Shown: piece by piece, positions 34,480-45,239 of the stretch | Layout: every line of letters starts with the position of its first letter | Numbering within the stretch: position 1 is the first letter of the stretch | Assembly (NCBI RefSeq): GCF_000276665.1 | Contig: NW_004955448.1 | Span: forward strand, 1,204,542 to 1,268,541 | DNA length: 64,000 nt | Reading direction: 5' to 3' | Source of the DNA: Chinchilla lanigera | Taxonomy: Eukaryota; Chordata; Mammalia; Rodentia; Chinchillidae | Notes under the pieces: generated by a model | What the model saw: only the letters and a program-made list of their open reading frames with translations | Database searches by the model: none | What the model was told of the DNA's origin: nothing | Made by a program: the position numbers and the translations under genes

Positions 34480-34579
34480 TGTTTGTTTTTTTGGGTTTTC
34501 TCTGGTACCGGGAACAGAACTCACAACCTTGCGCTTGCCAGGCAGGTGCTTTTGCCGCTGAGCTAAATCCCCAGCCCCA
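34480..34579 (-). repeat. ID SINE with 16-bp target duplication
   Basis: The minus strand carries GGGGCTGGGGATTTAGCTCA, CCGGTACC and AGAAAACCC with a tail. GACATATTTCATTTTA flanks at 34462-34477 and 34580-34595. Confidence 0.93.
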
Positions 34580-34599
34580 GACATATTTCATTTTAAATG

Positions 34600-34855
34600 G
34601 AAGACAGAACAGAAAATATCAAAGAATGAGGATTAAGAAATATTTTAGTAAAATTTCATTTCAGTTGCATGAGTGTATATACACATACAGCTGGCTGTGA
34701 TGTAAAATGCATTTCTTACAGTTAGCCTCAAAAAATTCAAAAATACTGCCTTAGATTCTGAGGGCAGTCACACCCCTCACCCCAGCCCCACTCCTTGCCT
34801 AATGCCAGAGAAGAAACTGGCTCAGTCCAACAGGAGAAAAGAGTTGGCAGAGAAA
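34600..34855. other. Unique interval, nothing recognised
   Basis: No gene or clear repeat. Confidence 0.4.
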
Positions 34856-34923
34856 GCGCGTGCGCGCGAGCGTGTGTGTGTGTGTGTGTGTGTGTGGGGA
34901 GGGGGTGGCGGTGGGCGGGGGGG
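34856..34923 (+). repeat. Alternating GC/GT tract followed by a G-rich tract
   Basis: GCGCGTGCGCGCGAGCG and about 13 TG units are nearly strictly alternating purine-pyrimidine. Four G-runs of at least three follow at 34896-34923 with loops of 1, 7 and 1 bases, meeting the usual G-quadruplex pattern. Confidence 0.85.
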
Positions 34924-35376
34924 CAGTGTATGAACTGGAAAGCTAGCTTGGATGGTATAATGTCTTCTTTTTAGAAGAAAACAAGGATTTTCCTAGGGAG
35001 AATTTGTGACCTTAGTAAAGAAAATAAAAGCATAAAATAACAAATGGTTACAGCCTCCCTTTTCCTTTCCAAGGAGGTCTTGGAGCCTGGGTTGGCACTG
35101 CTGCTTGGAATGAAAGAGGAATTGAAAGGGAACTAGGAAAGCTCAATATGTCTCCTTAGTGAGGCACTGAGCAGAGGGAGGGGAGCGGGGAGCTGCCAAT
35201 CCTGGAAGAGTTCGGAGAAGACTCTGAAGGAAGGGTGTGGAGAGAAGCCTCGGGTAGGGTGGGGGTCAGATTTCTGAGTGCTGCTGTGGAGATGGGCATG
35301 GGGATTTTAGGATATGCTGTTGTGTTTCCCTGTGTGTCTTGCTTTAGGCCTGTTAAAAATAAACACCAGTAAGGTT
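34924..35376. other. Unique interval, nothing recognised
   Basis: No gene or clear repeat. Confidence 0.4.
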
Positions 35377-35390
35377 TCAGAATCATTTTC

Positions 35391-35490
35391 TTTTTCTGTT
35401 GTTTGTTTGTTTTCCGGTACAGGGAATTGAACTCACAACCTCGTGCTTGCCAGGCAAGTGCTGTGCCACTGAACTAAATTCCCAGGCCCC
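35391..35490 (-). repeat. ID SINE with 14-bp target duplication
   Basis: The minus strand reads GGGAATTTAGTTCAGTGGCA ... GAGTTCAATTCCC and a tail. TCAGAATCATTTTC flanks at 35377-35390 and 35491-35504. The copy is more diverged than those at 2.7 and 3.1 kb. Confidence 0.92.
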
Positions 35491-35504
35491 TCAGAATCAT
35501 TTTC

Positions 35505-35903
35505 AGTGCATTTAGATGTGTAGTGGCTTCACTGAGCTACCCTAAAAAGGGGAGGTGCAGGCTTTCTGGGTCAGAATGGAAACAGGCAGGCAAGTTAGGA
35601 AGCTTGATATTTCAGCAACTCAGTAAGAGGATGTGGGTGGGACCCAGGCTGATTTGCTGATGCTGAAGAGGAATGGGTAGATCAGGAGAGGTTTGAAAAC
35701 AGTCAATAGACTGCTTACTGGATTGACTGAGAATGAGAGAAAGGAATCAAGGATAATTTCTATTTTAGGAAAAAAATTGGTGAGGAGGAAATTTACTGGG
35801 TTAGGGAAGAGTATGAGAAGGGGTAGGATGCAGGTGAGACATCTAGAATTCTGTTTGAATCATGTTAAGTTTGAGATGCCTCTTAAGATACCTATGTTGA
35901 GGG
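35505..35903. other. Unique interval, nothing recognised
   Basis: A 78-codon frame at 35693-35929 shows no family features. Confidence 0.4.
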
Positions 35904-36363
35904 TGTTAGCCTATTTTCTGCTGCTATAAAAAAATGCCCAAGACTGAAATTTATAAAGAAAAGAGATTTATGTAGCTCATTGCTTTTGTGGCTGAGAGTC
36001 TAAGACCAGGTGAGCCTATCTCGCTGGTCTCTGGTGAGGGCCTTTGGCTATGTCACAACATGGCAGATACATCATATAGTGAGAGTGCTGGCAAGAGTAG
36101 AAGTGATGTGTGTGGAAGAAAGCAAACACATAGGATGGCTTTGCTTTATGGCAACCAGCTCTTATGGTTCCCAATCCCATCCCAAGAGACCTAACCCAAT
36201 CCTGAGAGATGAGCATTAATATCTTCTGAGGGTGGTGGCCCCATGACCTAATACATCGCACTAGGTTTCATCACTTAAAAGTTCTGTGACTTCTCAATTT
36301 CATTACTATGAAGATACAACTTCTAGCACCTGAACCTATGGGAAACAAATTATTTCCAAGCCA
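35904..36363 (+). repeat. MLT2-like ERVL LTR
   Basis: TGTTAGCCTATTTTCTGCTG, AAATTTATAAAGAAAAGAGA, GGTGAGGGCCTTTGGCTATG, CACCTGAACCTATGGGAAAC. The right edge is approximate. Confidence 0.7.
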
Positions 36364-36658
36364 ACTAGGTGGCTGAATATAGAGACGTCTATGGTTACTG
36401 GGAGAAATTCAGGCTGGAGATGTGGCTTCTTGGGATATTGGGCCAAAGAGATTATGTCAAGCTAACAGCCCAGTTGACACTATCTGAAAAGTATTGGGCT
36501 CTATGAAAGTCATGAAGATATCACTGTGAACCAGGTGGGATCAAGAATGTGGCAACTTCTGGGGACAATTCATCCAAGAGAAACATGAGAGAAGGTAGAG
36601 AAGTCTACATAAATTCTAGTAGTTTAGAAGAGTAAATCACAGGTCAGTGAAGGAGTTC
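36364..36658. other. Unique interval, nothing recognised
   Basis: No gene or clear repeat. Confidence 0.4.
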
Positions 36659-36673
36659 CTGTGATTATTTCTT

Positions 36674-37370
36674 GTTTTTTTTTTTTTAATTTTTTATTTT
36701 AAAGAGTAAAAGAAGGATAGCATAATAATAGGGGGGCTTACCGAATTACAGACAAAGTGGTAGGAAATTATCAATGGTTATGTTTTACATATTGTTATCT
36801 ACAAGATAGTTTCTCAGGAAAACAAAGAGACAAATAATAGTGAGTTACAAACAAAAGAGGTAGGAGATTACGAATAGTTGAACTATACTTTGGTAGCTTC
36901 AAAGTGGCTTCTAAAGAAAATAAATAGTGACCAATTGAATAATCACTGACTATTCTCAATGGTTGTTGTAGGAAACACATAATAATAAACATACATCCAT
37001 TTATGAAATAGCATAAAAACAATACAAACATTACAGAGTTATGGATAGATTAGTAGGAAAATATCAATGGCTGCTGTAATACATGGTGGTATCTTCAAAG
37101 TGGTTTCTCAGGAAGACAGAGATACCCAAGANNNNNNNNNNNNNNNNNNNNNNNNNNNNNNNNNNNNNNNNNNNNNNNNNNNNNNNNNNNNNNNNNNNNN
37201 NNNNNNNNNNNNNNNNNNNNNNNNNNNNNNNAGGAAAATATCAATGGCTGCTGTAATACATGGTGGTATCTTCAAAGTGGTTTCTCAGGAAGACAGAGAT
37301 ACCCAAGAAAGATCTAACAAGTAGTTACAGCCTAAGGGTTGTCAAAAATAGCATATTACCTCCTCACCAT
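36674..37370 (-). repeat. 5'-truncated L1 3' UTR insertion with target duplication and assembly fault
   Basis: Begins with a T run (minus-strand A tail) and is flanked by CCTGTGATTATTTCT at 36659-36673 and 37371-37385. The body contains divergent tandem copies of a roughly 85-bp motif (GGTAGGAAATTATCAATGG ... GTTATCTACAAGATAGTTTC) near 36760, 36860, 37055 and 37232. The same motif follows the same T-rich lead at 51018-51100, where it joins an L1 ORF2 remnant, which identifies it as L1 3' UTR. The last two copies are identical across a 100-N gap, so the real insertion is probably shorter. Confidence 0.8.
37132..37231. other. Assembly gap, 100 N
   Basis: Exactly 100 undetermined bases, the conventional length for a gap of unknown size. 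Identical 77-bp sequences abut both edges. Confidence 0.99.
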
Positions 37371-37514
37371 CCTGTGATTATTTCTATTTTCCCACTTAAA
37401 GAAGAGAAAAAGTCCCCAGCTTGGAGAGCATGCTAAAGAAGGGGCATCAGAAATTTGAAATAGTTAATCAATTATTTGTGAAATATCTCTTATTTAAAAA
37501 ATCAACCCCAGGAA

Positions 37515-37620
37515 AACAGAGGTTGGGTCTAACTTGTTCATTGCTCATTCCTAGTACCTTGCAGGTTGCTCTGCATCTAAGAAGTGTTCAATGCACAGTT
37601 GCTAATGAACAAGAGAGTGG
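37515..37620 (+). repeat. L2-type 3' end fragment
   Basis: AGAGGTTGGGTCTAACTTGT, ATTCCTAGTACCTTGCAGGT and AAGAAGTGTTCAATGCACAG parallel the L2 3' end (AGTGCCTGGCACATAGTAGG ... CTCAATAAAT). Confidence 0.5.
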
Positions 37621-37669
37621 GAAGTGAATGAAAGTTAGACTGCTTTATTGCACAGCATAGCACTCAAAA

Positions 37670-38200
37670 CTTTGCAGTCTAAGACAACCATTTATTATCT
37701 TTCTCCATTCCATGGTTGACGAGCTCAATGAAGTGGTTTTCAGGGTTCCTTTGATGGTTGTAATGACACCACAGCTGAGGCTGGAATGATCTTATGGATC
37801 CTGTGCTCATATGTCTGGTGGCTGGGCTGTGATTTCTGTGACATTGGTGACTGATGGGCACTTTTAGCTCCATGTGACTCTTCCTTGTGTGTTAGTTGAA
37901 TCTTCTGTTCAGCACAATGTTCTTAGTGTAGTTGAATTTCTTTCATGATGGCTGGCTTCCTTGGAGCTGGTTATTACCAGGTTTGTGTTCCAAGAGACCT
38001 TTGGCAGAAGCTCTAAGGCGTCTCAAAATCTCACTTTAGAAGCCTCACAGTGTCACAGCCACGAAATTCTGTTCACCACAATAGTCACACTTCAGTCTTG
38101 ATTTGAGGGGGTGAAGGGATATAGTCCATTTCTCAATGGGGAAGGAGTTGATATTGTATTCTTGGATATAAGCTACAATAGCACCAATATGAATGTGTTC
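37670..38200. repeat. Ancient ERVL-class LTR-like fragment
   Basis: ACAACCATTTATTATCTTTC, then CATATGTCTGGTGGCTGGGC, CCAAGAGACCTTTGGCAGAA, AGAAGCCTCACAGTGTCAC and TTTGAGGGGGTGAAGGGATA are in the order of a known old mammalian LTR whose exact name I cannot fix. Confidence 0.45.
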
Positions 38201-38204
38201 TGAG

Positions 38205-38285
38205 GGAGGAAGGAGATAGGAGAGGGGGGAGAGAGACAGAGCCAGGACTGAAGTAAATTAGGGGGAGAGAGAGAGAGAAAGAGGA
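38205..38285. repeat. GA-rich low-complexity tract
   Basis: Purine-rich GAGAGAG text, sparsely interrupted. Confidence 0.8.
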
Positions 38286-38289
38286 ATTT

Positions 38290-39140
38290 TAGAAGATTTG
38301 GTGTTTATCTTCTGGCATAAATACGCACTAATCAACGGAATGGTAAAACCACATTCTCAAGTCTGTCTGTTTTAGAAACTATTAAATGTTTTTTAAAAAA
38401 TTGATTGCAACTTCAGTGTTAGCCCTCCATCGAGCCTTAAATTTTTCTGCTTGAATTTTAGTTTTTTTCCTAGTTATGCCTGAGGTTGTTCCACAGTGGT
38501 TAGGTTCACGCCAGTAACAATTCAGGTTGGTACAATTGATTTTTGTGGTAAATATCAACATCCACCTACCCTGCCGTGCTGCATGACTGTATTTCACAGA
38601 CCCTTGCAAACTAGGTACTTTGGTGCCCAAAATGAGCGCACAAAATGATGGTAATTACGCTGGATGTAAAGTTGAGTTTGGACTGGGGTCTCATCTGGCT
38701 TATTCAATCATTTTCTTTTTTCTTAGCCAACTAAGCCAATTTCTGGGTCTACTTTGTATTCAAGACAATTTTCATGGAAAAGTGAGATTTTTATCTTTTC
38801 AGAGTCCGAAAAGGGAGAAAAGAAAACAGCAGATCCAGTCAGAAAAAAAGGTGACTTCAGTGTCAAATGATGGAACTGCCAAACTAGAGAGCCAGAGGTG
38901 CTCAAAGGAGGCACTCAAAGGACAGGGAATAAAAGGGAGCAGAAGCACACTGAAGGAGCAGAAGTCAAATTGTTTTGGCTGATCTATACTTTCCCTTTGA
39001 AACCCTTCCAGGATCTAGCAGTGTTCTACCCTGGTGCCCAAGAAAGACGCATCATTTATTCTCTTTATTTATGGTAGAGTCACATGAGGTATGTGATTTT
39101 TAGTCAGCCCTCAGTCTATGAACTGTTTATTAAAAACAAT
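38290..39140. other. Unique interval, nothing recognised
   Basis: A 120-codon frame at 38620-38982 shows a hydrophobic patch and a basic stretch but no recognisable family. It is treated as chance. Confidence 0.45.
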
Positions 39141-39149
39141 TACCCCACT

Positions 39150-39335
39150 AGGCACAGTGGTATGCGCCTATAATCCCAGTAATGTGGGAGGCTGAGGCAG
39201 AAGGATCACAACTTCAAGGCCTGCCTGAGCAAGTTAGTGAAAACCTGATCAAAATAAAAAATAAAGAGCACTGGGGATGTAGCTCAGTATGAAGGACCTG
39301 TATGACTTCAAAGAACAAGTACTGAAAAAAAAAGC
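39150..39335 (+). repeat. B1-dID composite SINE
   Basis: B1 module TAGGCACAGTGGTATGCGCC, GGCTGAGGCAGAAGGATCAC, then dID module CACTGGGGATGTAGCTCAGT and a diverged right half ending in an A tail. Confidence 0.8.
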
Positions 39336-39372
39336 AATTACTCTTAGTTTAAATTAAATTTTCTAAACTGAG

Positions 39373-39447
39373 GGCCGGGGATGTAGCTCAGCGGCACAAA
39401 CATCTGCCTGGCAAGTGCAAGGTCCTGAGTTCGCTCTTCCGATCTAA

Positions 39448-39494
<47 letters not shown>
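39373..39494 (+). repeat. ID SINE whose 3' part is replaced by adapter sequence
   Basis: GGCCGGGGATGTAGCTCAGC ... GCAAGGTCCTGAGTTCG is a normal ID up to 39432. It then reads CTCTTCCGATCT instead of the expected ATTCCCGGTACC, and continues as (AATA)n. The target duplication TCTAAACTGAG/TCTATACTGAG (39362-39372; 39495-39505) shows a complete insertion. CGCTCTTCCGATCT at 39432-39445 equals the 3' end of the Illumina TruSeq adapter. Confidence 0.9.
39446..39494. repeat. (AATA)n microsatellite in the ID tail
   Basis: About 12 AATA units forming the A-rich tail of the ID. Confidence 0.95.
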
Positions 39495-39495
<1 letters not shown>

Positions 39496-39509
39496 CTATA
39501 CTGAGGCAC

Positions 39510-39890
39510 ATGAGAATGTTGACCAAGCCCTATCCTTTACTGAGTAGAAGAGAACACACAGGCACCAGGATACAACTTACGCATATACTTAAAAGTTAGG
39601 GAATTTCACAAAATTATAAATTAAATTATATAGATAACTTAGAAGATCCTCAGTAGTCAATATATTATTTCCCCATGCCACTGAAATAAATTTTTTTCAT
39701 AAATGTTTTGAACTAAGCCACATCAAAATGTGAGCTGTCTTTTGAACCTCACTTCCATGGCTGAAATCTCTATTTTGGATTTTGCAAATTCCATGACAAA
39801 ATTAGCCTTTTAAATCAGAACAGAGAATATTTACAAAGTGAGTTAGGGCAACCTCACTGCTATAAAAATCCCCTAACTGGTGGCTTAACA
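39510..39890. other. Unique interval, nothing recognised
   Basis: No gene or clear repeat. Confidence 0.4.
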
Positions 39891-39892
39891 AG

Positions 39893-40065
39893 ATATTTGT
39901 GCCCTTGGGATTTAATCTTTTTGTGTGTCAGCCCCTCATCCATAAGATAGGGGTCATATCGGCATGTTTCTCAAAATGTTGCTTTTTGTATTCAATGAAT
40001 TCATCCATTTAAAGCCTGTAGAACAGTCCCTACCCCATAGTAAAATCTACATAAATATTTTTTGA
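39893..40065 (+). repeat. MIR or L2 3' part
   Basis: CAGCCCCTCATCCATAAGAT, GCCTGTAGAACAGTCCCTAC, ATAAATATTTTTTGAATGAA follow the shared MIR/L2 3' end (CCTCATCTGTAAAAT ... CAATAAATATTTGTTGAATG). The natural GAATGAATGA tail leads straight into the minisatellite. Confidence 0.6.
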
Positions 40066-40530
40066 ATGAATAAATGAGTGAATGAATGAGTGACTAAGTG
40101 GATGAGTGAGTGAATGAGTGAGTGAATGAGTGAGTGAATGAGCAAGTGAATGAGTGAGTGAGTGGATGAATGAGTGGATGAATGAGTGGATGAATGAGTG
40201 AGTGGATGAATGAGTGAATGAGTGGGTGAATAAGTGAATGAGCGAGTGAATGAATGAGTGACTAAGTGAATGCGTGAGTGAATGAGCAAGTGAATGAGTG
40301 AGTGGATGAATGAGTGAGTGGATGAATGAGTGAATGAATGAGTGAATGAGAAAGTGAATGAGTGAGTGAGTGTATGAATGAGTGGATGAATGAGTGGATG
40401 AATGAGTGGATGAATGAGCGAGTGGATGAATGAGTGAGTGAATGAGTGGGTGAATAAGTGAATGAGCGAGTGAATGAGTGAGTGTGTGAATGAGTGGATG
40501 AATGAGTGTGTGAATGAGTGGATGAATGAG
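40057..40530. repeat. (GAATGAGT)n minisatellite
   Basis: About 470 bp of mixed TGAA, TGAG and GGAT tetramers with longer-order period (e.g. GAGTGGATGAATGAG blocks repeated). Antisense frames of 167-169 codons (His/Ser/Ile-rich) are artefacts. Confidence 0.96.
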
Positions 40531-40535
40531 CATAA

Positions 40536-41705
40536 GTTCATTTCTTGCTCATTCACAGTCCAGGCCTGGTCTGCTGCTTTTCGTGGACTCGTTCATCCCC
40601 CTTCCTTCTTGGGCCTCACTCCCTCCTCGCTCCAGCGGCCCAACCTCAGCCCTTTGGTGCCTTTCGTGTCTTCCTAGAATCACAAGCGAGAATGATCTAA
40701 AGTTGTCCAGGGAGAAAAGATCCTGATTCCCCAGTCACTCCAGGAAAGAGACCTTATCTGAGGGACATAGATAATGACACCTCCTTAGGCTTTTTCCAAA
40801 TGATCTAAAGGAGGAATACGAAGAACCTGGCATGCTGTACCAACACCTGACAGCCGCTGTTGATGTGCTGCTGCCTGTTTGTATTTGTCTTCTGTTTCAG
40901 TTGTTCTGTTACTTTTCTTCCTTCTCCTTCCAGCTTTTGCAAATAGGTGCATGTGTTTGACATGATTTTTGTTGGTGGTTAATGACAGTTTCCATAGCGT
41001 TATGTCTTCTCTGCATCTTCTCAACAGTGTTGGTCTCTGGAAGAAATCTTCCACGTAAGAATGGGTGTAATCAAGAGGTGCCAGCGCAGAGCAGTGTTCA
41101 GGATGACTTCTCCTTCGTTACTTTCTTAGCCAGCAGCTTGGTTGCCGTAAAGGCTGAGAAGCAGTGGAGGGAAAGAGAACCTTGCCTGTAGGAGAATATG
41201 ATGTCTTTCACTCATAGGCCAATTTTCCTCTTATAAAAACACTGTGGCCCTTGTTGTTGCCCTGTATATATTTAAGGGTTGGAAAGGCAAAAGTGACACA
41301 GATGTCCTCTTGGATGTCCACTGACTGCCCAGTGGAGCCATTCACTACAGTACCATCAGTTTAAGTCCCCTCAGGATAAGACTTGGTTTTAGCCCTGCTG
41401 GGAAAAACCTGGGTTATATCAGATCACTCATAGTCAATCAGATAGGTGAAAGAAGCCAGACACAAAAGTGTAACTCTTTTATGGTTCCTTTTGTAGGTGG
41501 CTTCTAGAATAATAACAGAGATAGCGTAATAGAAGATAGCGCTGGCTGGGGAAACAGGCAAAGACAACAAGAACAAAAAACCCCATGAAACCCAGAATCG
41601 ATAAATACCAAAGGACTGATTTTCTTCAAGTAGCTCCTGCAGGGTAAAACACCTAAGCCAGAACACGGTGTTCAGTGAAGTGCAGGGATCCGTAGTCATG
41701 GTCTG
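40536..41705. other. Unique interval, nothing recognised
   Basis: No gene or clear repeat. Confidence 0.4.
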
Positions 41706-41711
41706 AGGCCT

Positions 41712-41870
41712 CAGTCAGAACTGATTCCTTCTCCTGACTCTGCCACTGGCTCGAACAATGTGATCTTGGATAAGTTGCTGAACTTCACTGAGCCTTGGTT
41801 TCCTCTACTGGAAAATGGAGATAATGCTAGTTACTCCAGAGAATAATGTGAAGACTCAATTAGAGAGTAG
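41712..41870 (+). repeat. MIR SINE
   Basis: CTGACTCTGCCACTGGCTCG, GAACTTCACTGAGCCTTGGT, TTCCTCTACTGGAAAATGGA, GAATAATGTGAAGACTCAAT are in MIR order. Confidence 0.85.
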
Positions 41871-41879
41871 ACCAAGATG

Positions 41880-43495
41880 CTGTGTGACTTTCAGGTACAG
41901 AGGAAACCCCCGTGTTGCTATTGCTATGCTCTGAAAGTGGTTGTTCTGTTGGGAGACACCTTCTGAAATGGCTGCGAGAATGATGTATAAATATGAATAT
42001 TGGGGCATTGACTCCCAAGTTTCTTGCTAAAGATTGAATCTGACCAAAAGACCATGGAGAGGAGCAATCAATTAGCAGTGTCTCCCCAGAGGCAGAACCT
42101 TTCTGGGCCATATTCCTGTTTGTCAGAGTCATTGCCTCACTCTTTCGCATGTGTCTGTTCCGTGACAGATAATAAATATAGTAGTTTAAACTGATTTAGA
42201 GTACCGGGCAACAGCATCTGATTGGATTTTCCTTTTCTATGTTTTATTCCCACCATCCCATGCTTAGACTTTCACTTTCTAAATTCAACTGCTTTTCAGT
42301 TCTGCCTCAGGGAAATTCAACTCAGGCTAATTTGACTTCAGTACTGGATATTTTAAAACTCTCTCATGCTTTGCGATTCTACCTTTAAGAGGTTGAAACT
42401 CAAATATATACAAAGAGATATTCATCCAATAAAAGAAACTAAAACACAAATGTAAACTTATGAAAGATATACAGGTAGAAACACATTTGTAGGAAAGTAA
42501 ACTTGGACATCATCAGCATTTGTATGACATTTAAAGCCAAGAAACTGCGTGCAGATAGGAGAAGAAAGAGGCTGGAGGGCTCTGCAAGTGCCCAGGTTTA
42601 GAAGTCAGGGAGGTACAAAAAAAATCCAATAGAGGACCCTAAGGGCTTGCCACAGAGATGAAAATCCAGACAGTGTGGTGTCTGCAGTGAGTGTCTACTG
42701 TGACAATTTATTTGCGTAACAATTTGCTGGAAGGATGACCGCCACGATTTGCCATAGGGGGCTTGGCTGTAGGAGTCTGTGAAATAGTGTTGGAGAGAGT
42801 CTGACCCATATACAGTCAATTGAGAATGGTGGGGAAAACCTGGAAATAGCATGTAAAAAAAGTTGCATGCACACATGCGTACATGCAATGCACAGAAGAG
42901 ATCTGGAAGGAAAGGTGCTAGAGGTAGACCTGACCCTGGCTCCCTATGAGCAGGAGCTGGGCATGGGTGGGGACAATGATGGGAAAAGAAAAAGGGTGTG
43001 GACATGAAAGATTTTATGTTCTTACCTCACAACTATTTTCAGAGTATTTTACCTTCAGGAGTATTTACTGTTTTCATAATAAAAATATTTTATTAAAAAC
43101 ATCACGTTTATATTTTCTTCATTACTTAATTATATTCTTTATGTATAGATTTTATCAGCTTCATCTTCAGGTGAAACATTTTTCCTCTTAGTTCCAGGGT
43201 TTATGGAAGTGTCACCCCAAGTCCAGGATTCACATTACACACATCAGACCTTCAGTACTACCTAGCATTTTCCCCTGAAAAGCAGTTCTAATGTATTCAT
43301 GTTATAAATGACAGAGAATTAAAACTACTTTGAAATTTTGCAGTGCTCTTAAAATGACTAGAGACAGCTTAGTCTTAATGTGTTTGCTCGGATGACGGAA
43401 GCAGTCAATCTCAACAACTTCCTATTTACATCGTGGCAGTGTGGCTAATGTTACTTTCCCCATAATCATAGTGGAATATTAAAAGTGTTGTTGTT
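41880..43495. other. Unique interval, nothing recognised
   Basis: The longest frame (135 codons, minus, 42598-43005) shows no family features. Confidence 0.45.
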
Positions 43496-43499
43496 CAGG

Positions 43500-43625
43500 T
43501 CCTATCCAAGACTAATCATAACAGACTCTCTGGAAGTGAGGCTCAGGCATAGATACTACAGATTTTTCATGCAAATTTCCAATTCTAATGAGCCTTCAGC
43601 CTTGGGAACCACTAACGTAGAAATT
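43500..43625 (+). repeat. MER5A-like hAT-Charlie element
   Basis: CAGACTCTCTGGAAGTGAGG, CATGCAAATTTCCAATTCTA, ATGAGCCTTCAGCCTTGGGA and ACCACT match the 3' half of MER5A. Confidence 0.6.
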
Positions 43626-43639
43626 TATAATCCACACAA

Positions 43640-44514
43640 GGGCTGCATGACTTTTATTTTTCCAGTAGTGGAGAGTTTACTGCCTGTTAGTACAACAACA
43701 AATGGAGGAACGATGCTTTGAAACAACAAGAATTGGAAACTAAGCTCATGCCTGGATTAGAAGTCCAAAAGTGTTTTCCACACTATGATTCACTTCTCTG
43801 AGGCCAAAGGTTGCCTAAGAGGAGTGCACGTGGCCTTTGGGGAATGAAGTTGCGGAATGCTGTTGGTGTTTGTTACCCTCTCGCTGAGAGTCTTGGATGC
43901 GGCACCTGTTGAGAGATCACAGCCACTGTAAGTGGCTTAGTTTTAGTTTTAACATCCCATCTGTGTTTTTCTGTGATTGAACTTCCTTTCAAATTTCCTC
44001 AGATTCCTCCTCATTGTCTCATTTACTAGGTCATTATGATAGATAAAGTCTATTAGTTGTGTCTCCACTCCAAACCAGATAATCTGTATTACTATTGAGA
44101 AAACATATACATTTCTAAGAACCTACATCTTTCAAGTGCAGGCTTTGTGCTCAGGACTAAGGCTAGCAGCATCTGCTCGTGATTCCAAATTTTAGATCTT
44201 TCCTCAGATCTACTAAATCCTCATCTGATTTGGATGCACATTAAATTTTGAAAAACAATTAGTGCACAAAGACCTCTAAGATAGAGTTCTGCCTTCTTGG
44301 GGTTCATAGCATCTGTCAAAAATGTGTATTTTTTCAAAAGGTAAAAATATGGCATCAGAAAAATTTATAGTGAGCATGACAAAGATGATTTCTTTAATTC
44401 AGTAATGAAGGCACCAGCAAAATGGCAAAACTGGATCAAAAGAGTATAGGATAAAATGGAAATCAATGGAATAAAAGAAAATGGTACAATGAAAGTGCAA
44501 AGTTAGGTACAAAT
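43640..44514. other. Unique interval, nothing recognised
   Basis: No gene or clear repeat. Confidence 0.4.
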
Positions 44515-44519
44515 CTCAT

Positions 44520-44908
44520 TGTTACGGTTTGTGCCTGGATGTCCCCACAAAGCCTCAAATAGTCAATGGGGGGGGGCAGGCTTTTTGGTGGTGGCTGAAT
44601 CTAGGGTTTGTGATTGGTTCATTGTCTATTGGTGGAATTAGTGGTGGAGTGCTATACCTGCCCCCAGCAGGTGGCCTGCATACAATATAAGGGAGGAAAA
44701 AGAGGTTTGCTTCACGTTTTTGCTTTTGCTGCTTTTGCAATCTTCTCTTGCCATGCCAAAATGTCACCCTTCTGCCATGCCACCTTGCCTTGGAGACAGC
44801 TGATATGGGCTGAAACCTCCACAAACTGTGAACTAAATAAACCTTTCTTCCTTTAACTTGGGGCATCAGGTATTTTGTCTCAGCAGTGAGAGAAAGATAA
44901 CCAAGATA
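44520..44908 (+). repeat. MaLR-type (MST-like) solo LTR with perfect 5-bp duplication
   Basis: Starts TGTTACGGTTTGTGCCTGGATG and ends GAAAGATAACCAAGATA. The target duplication CTCAT is at 44515-44519 and 44909-44913. It carries AAATAAACC near the 3' end. Shares its body with 17307-17773 and 27668-28126. Confidence 0.92.
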
Positions 44909-44914
44909 CTCATT

Positions 44915-45235
44915 AATGCCTTCCAAGCCCTAAAACCTTAACCTTTGGGTTTATTCTTTTTGATAGGAAAGAAATAGTTTTCTTCTTTCCTAGATACTCT
45001 TCCGCAATTTATCAATCTTCTATAAATTAATATCTTATAAATTTTCCAGAATCTGCCCTCCAGTCAACAAATATAAATCAAAGTTACTTTCCCCTTAGGC
45101 ATATGGTTGCATATGATCTGAATAGCTTATGAATGTCTTAAGTTTTTTTATAATTTTTCATAACAGTTCAGAGAGGAGGCAGATTTGGAAAATAAATAAT
45201 TGCAATAGTATATTGCAATGTAATGATCAAGACAG
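44915..45235. other. AT-rich interval, nothing recognised
   Basis: No gene or clear repeat. Confidence 0.4.
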
Positions 45236-45239
45236 ATAA

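Noticed and set aside
40057..40530. CRISPR-like repeated array
   Set aside because: Units are contiguous with no unique spacers, and the genome is mammalian; it is a minisatellite.
40030..40556. Frames of 167 and 169 codons rich in His/Ser/Ile
   Set aside because: Produced by the tetranucleotide minisatellite; stop-free only because of its period.
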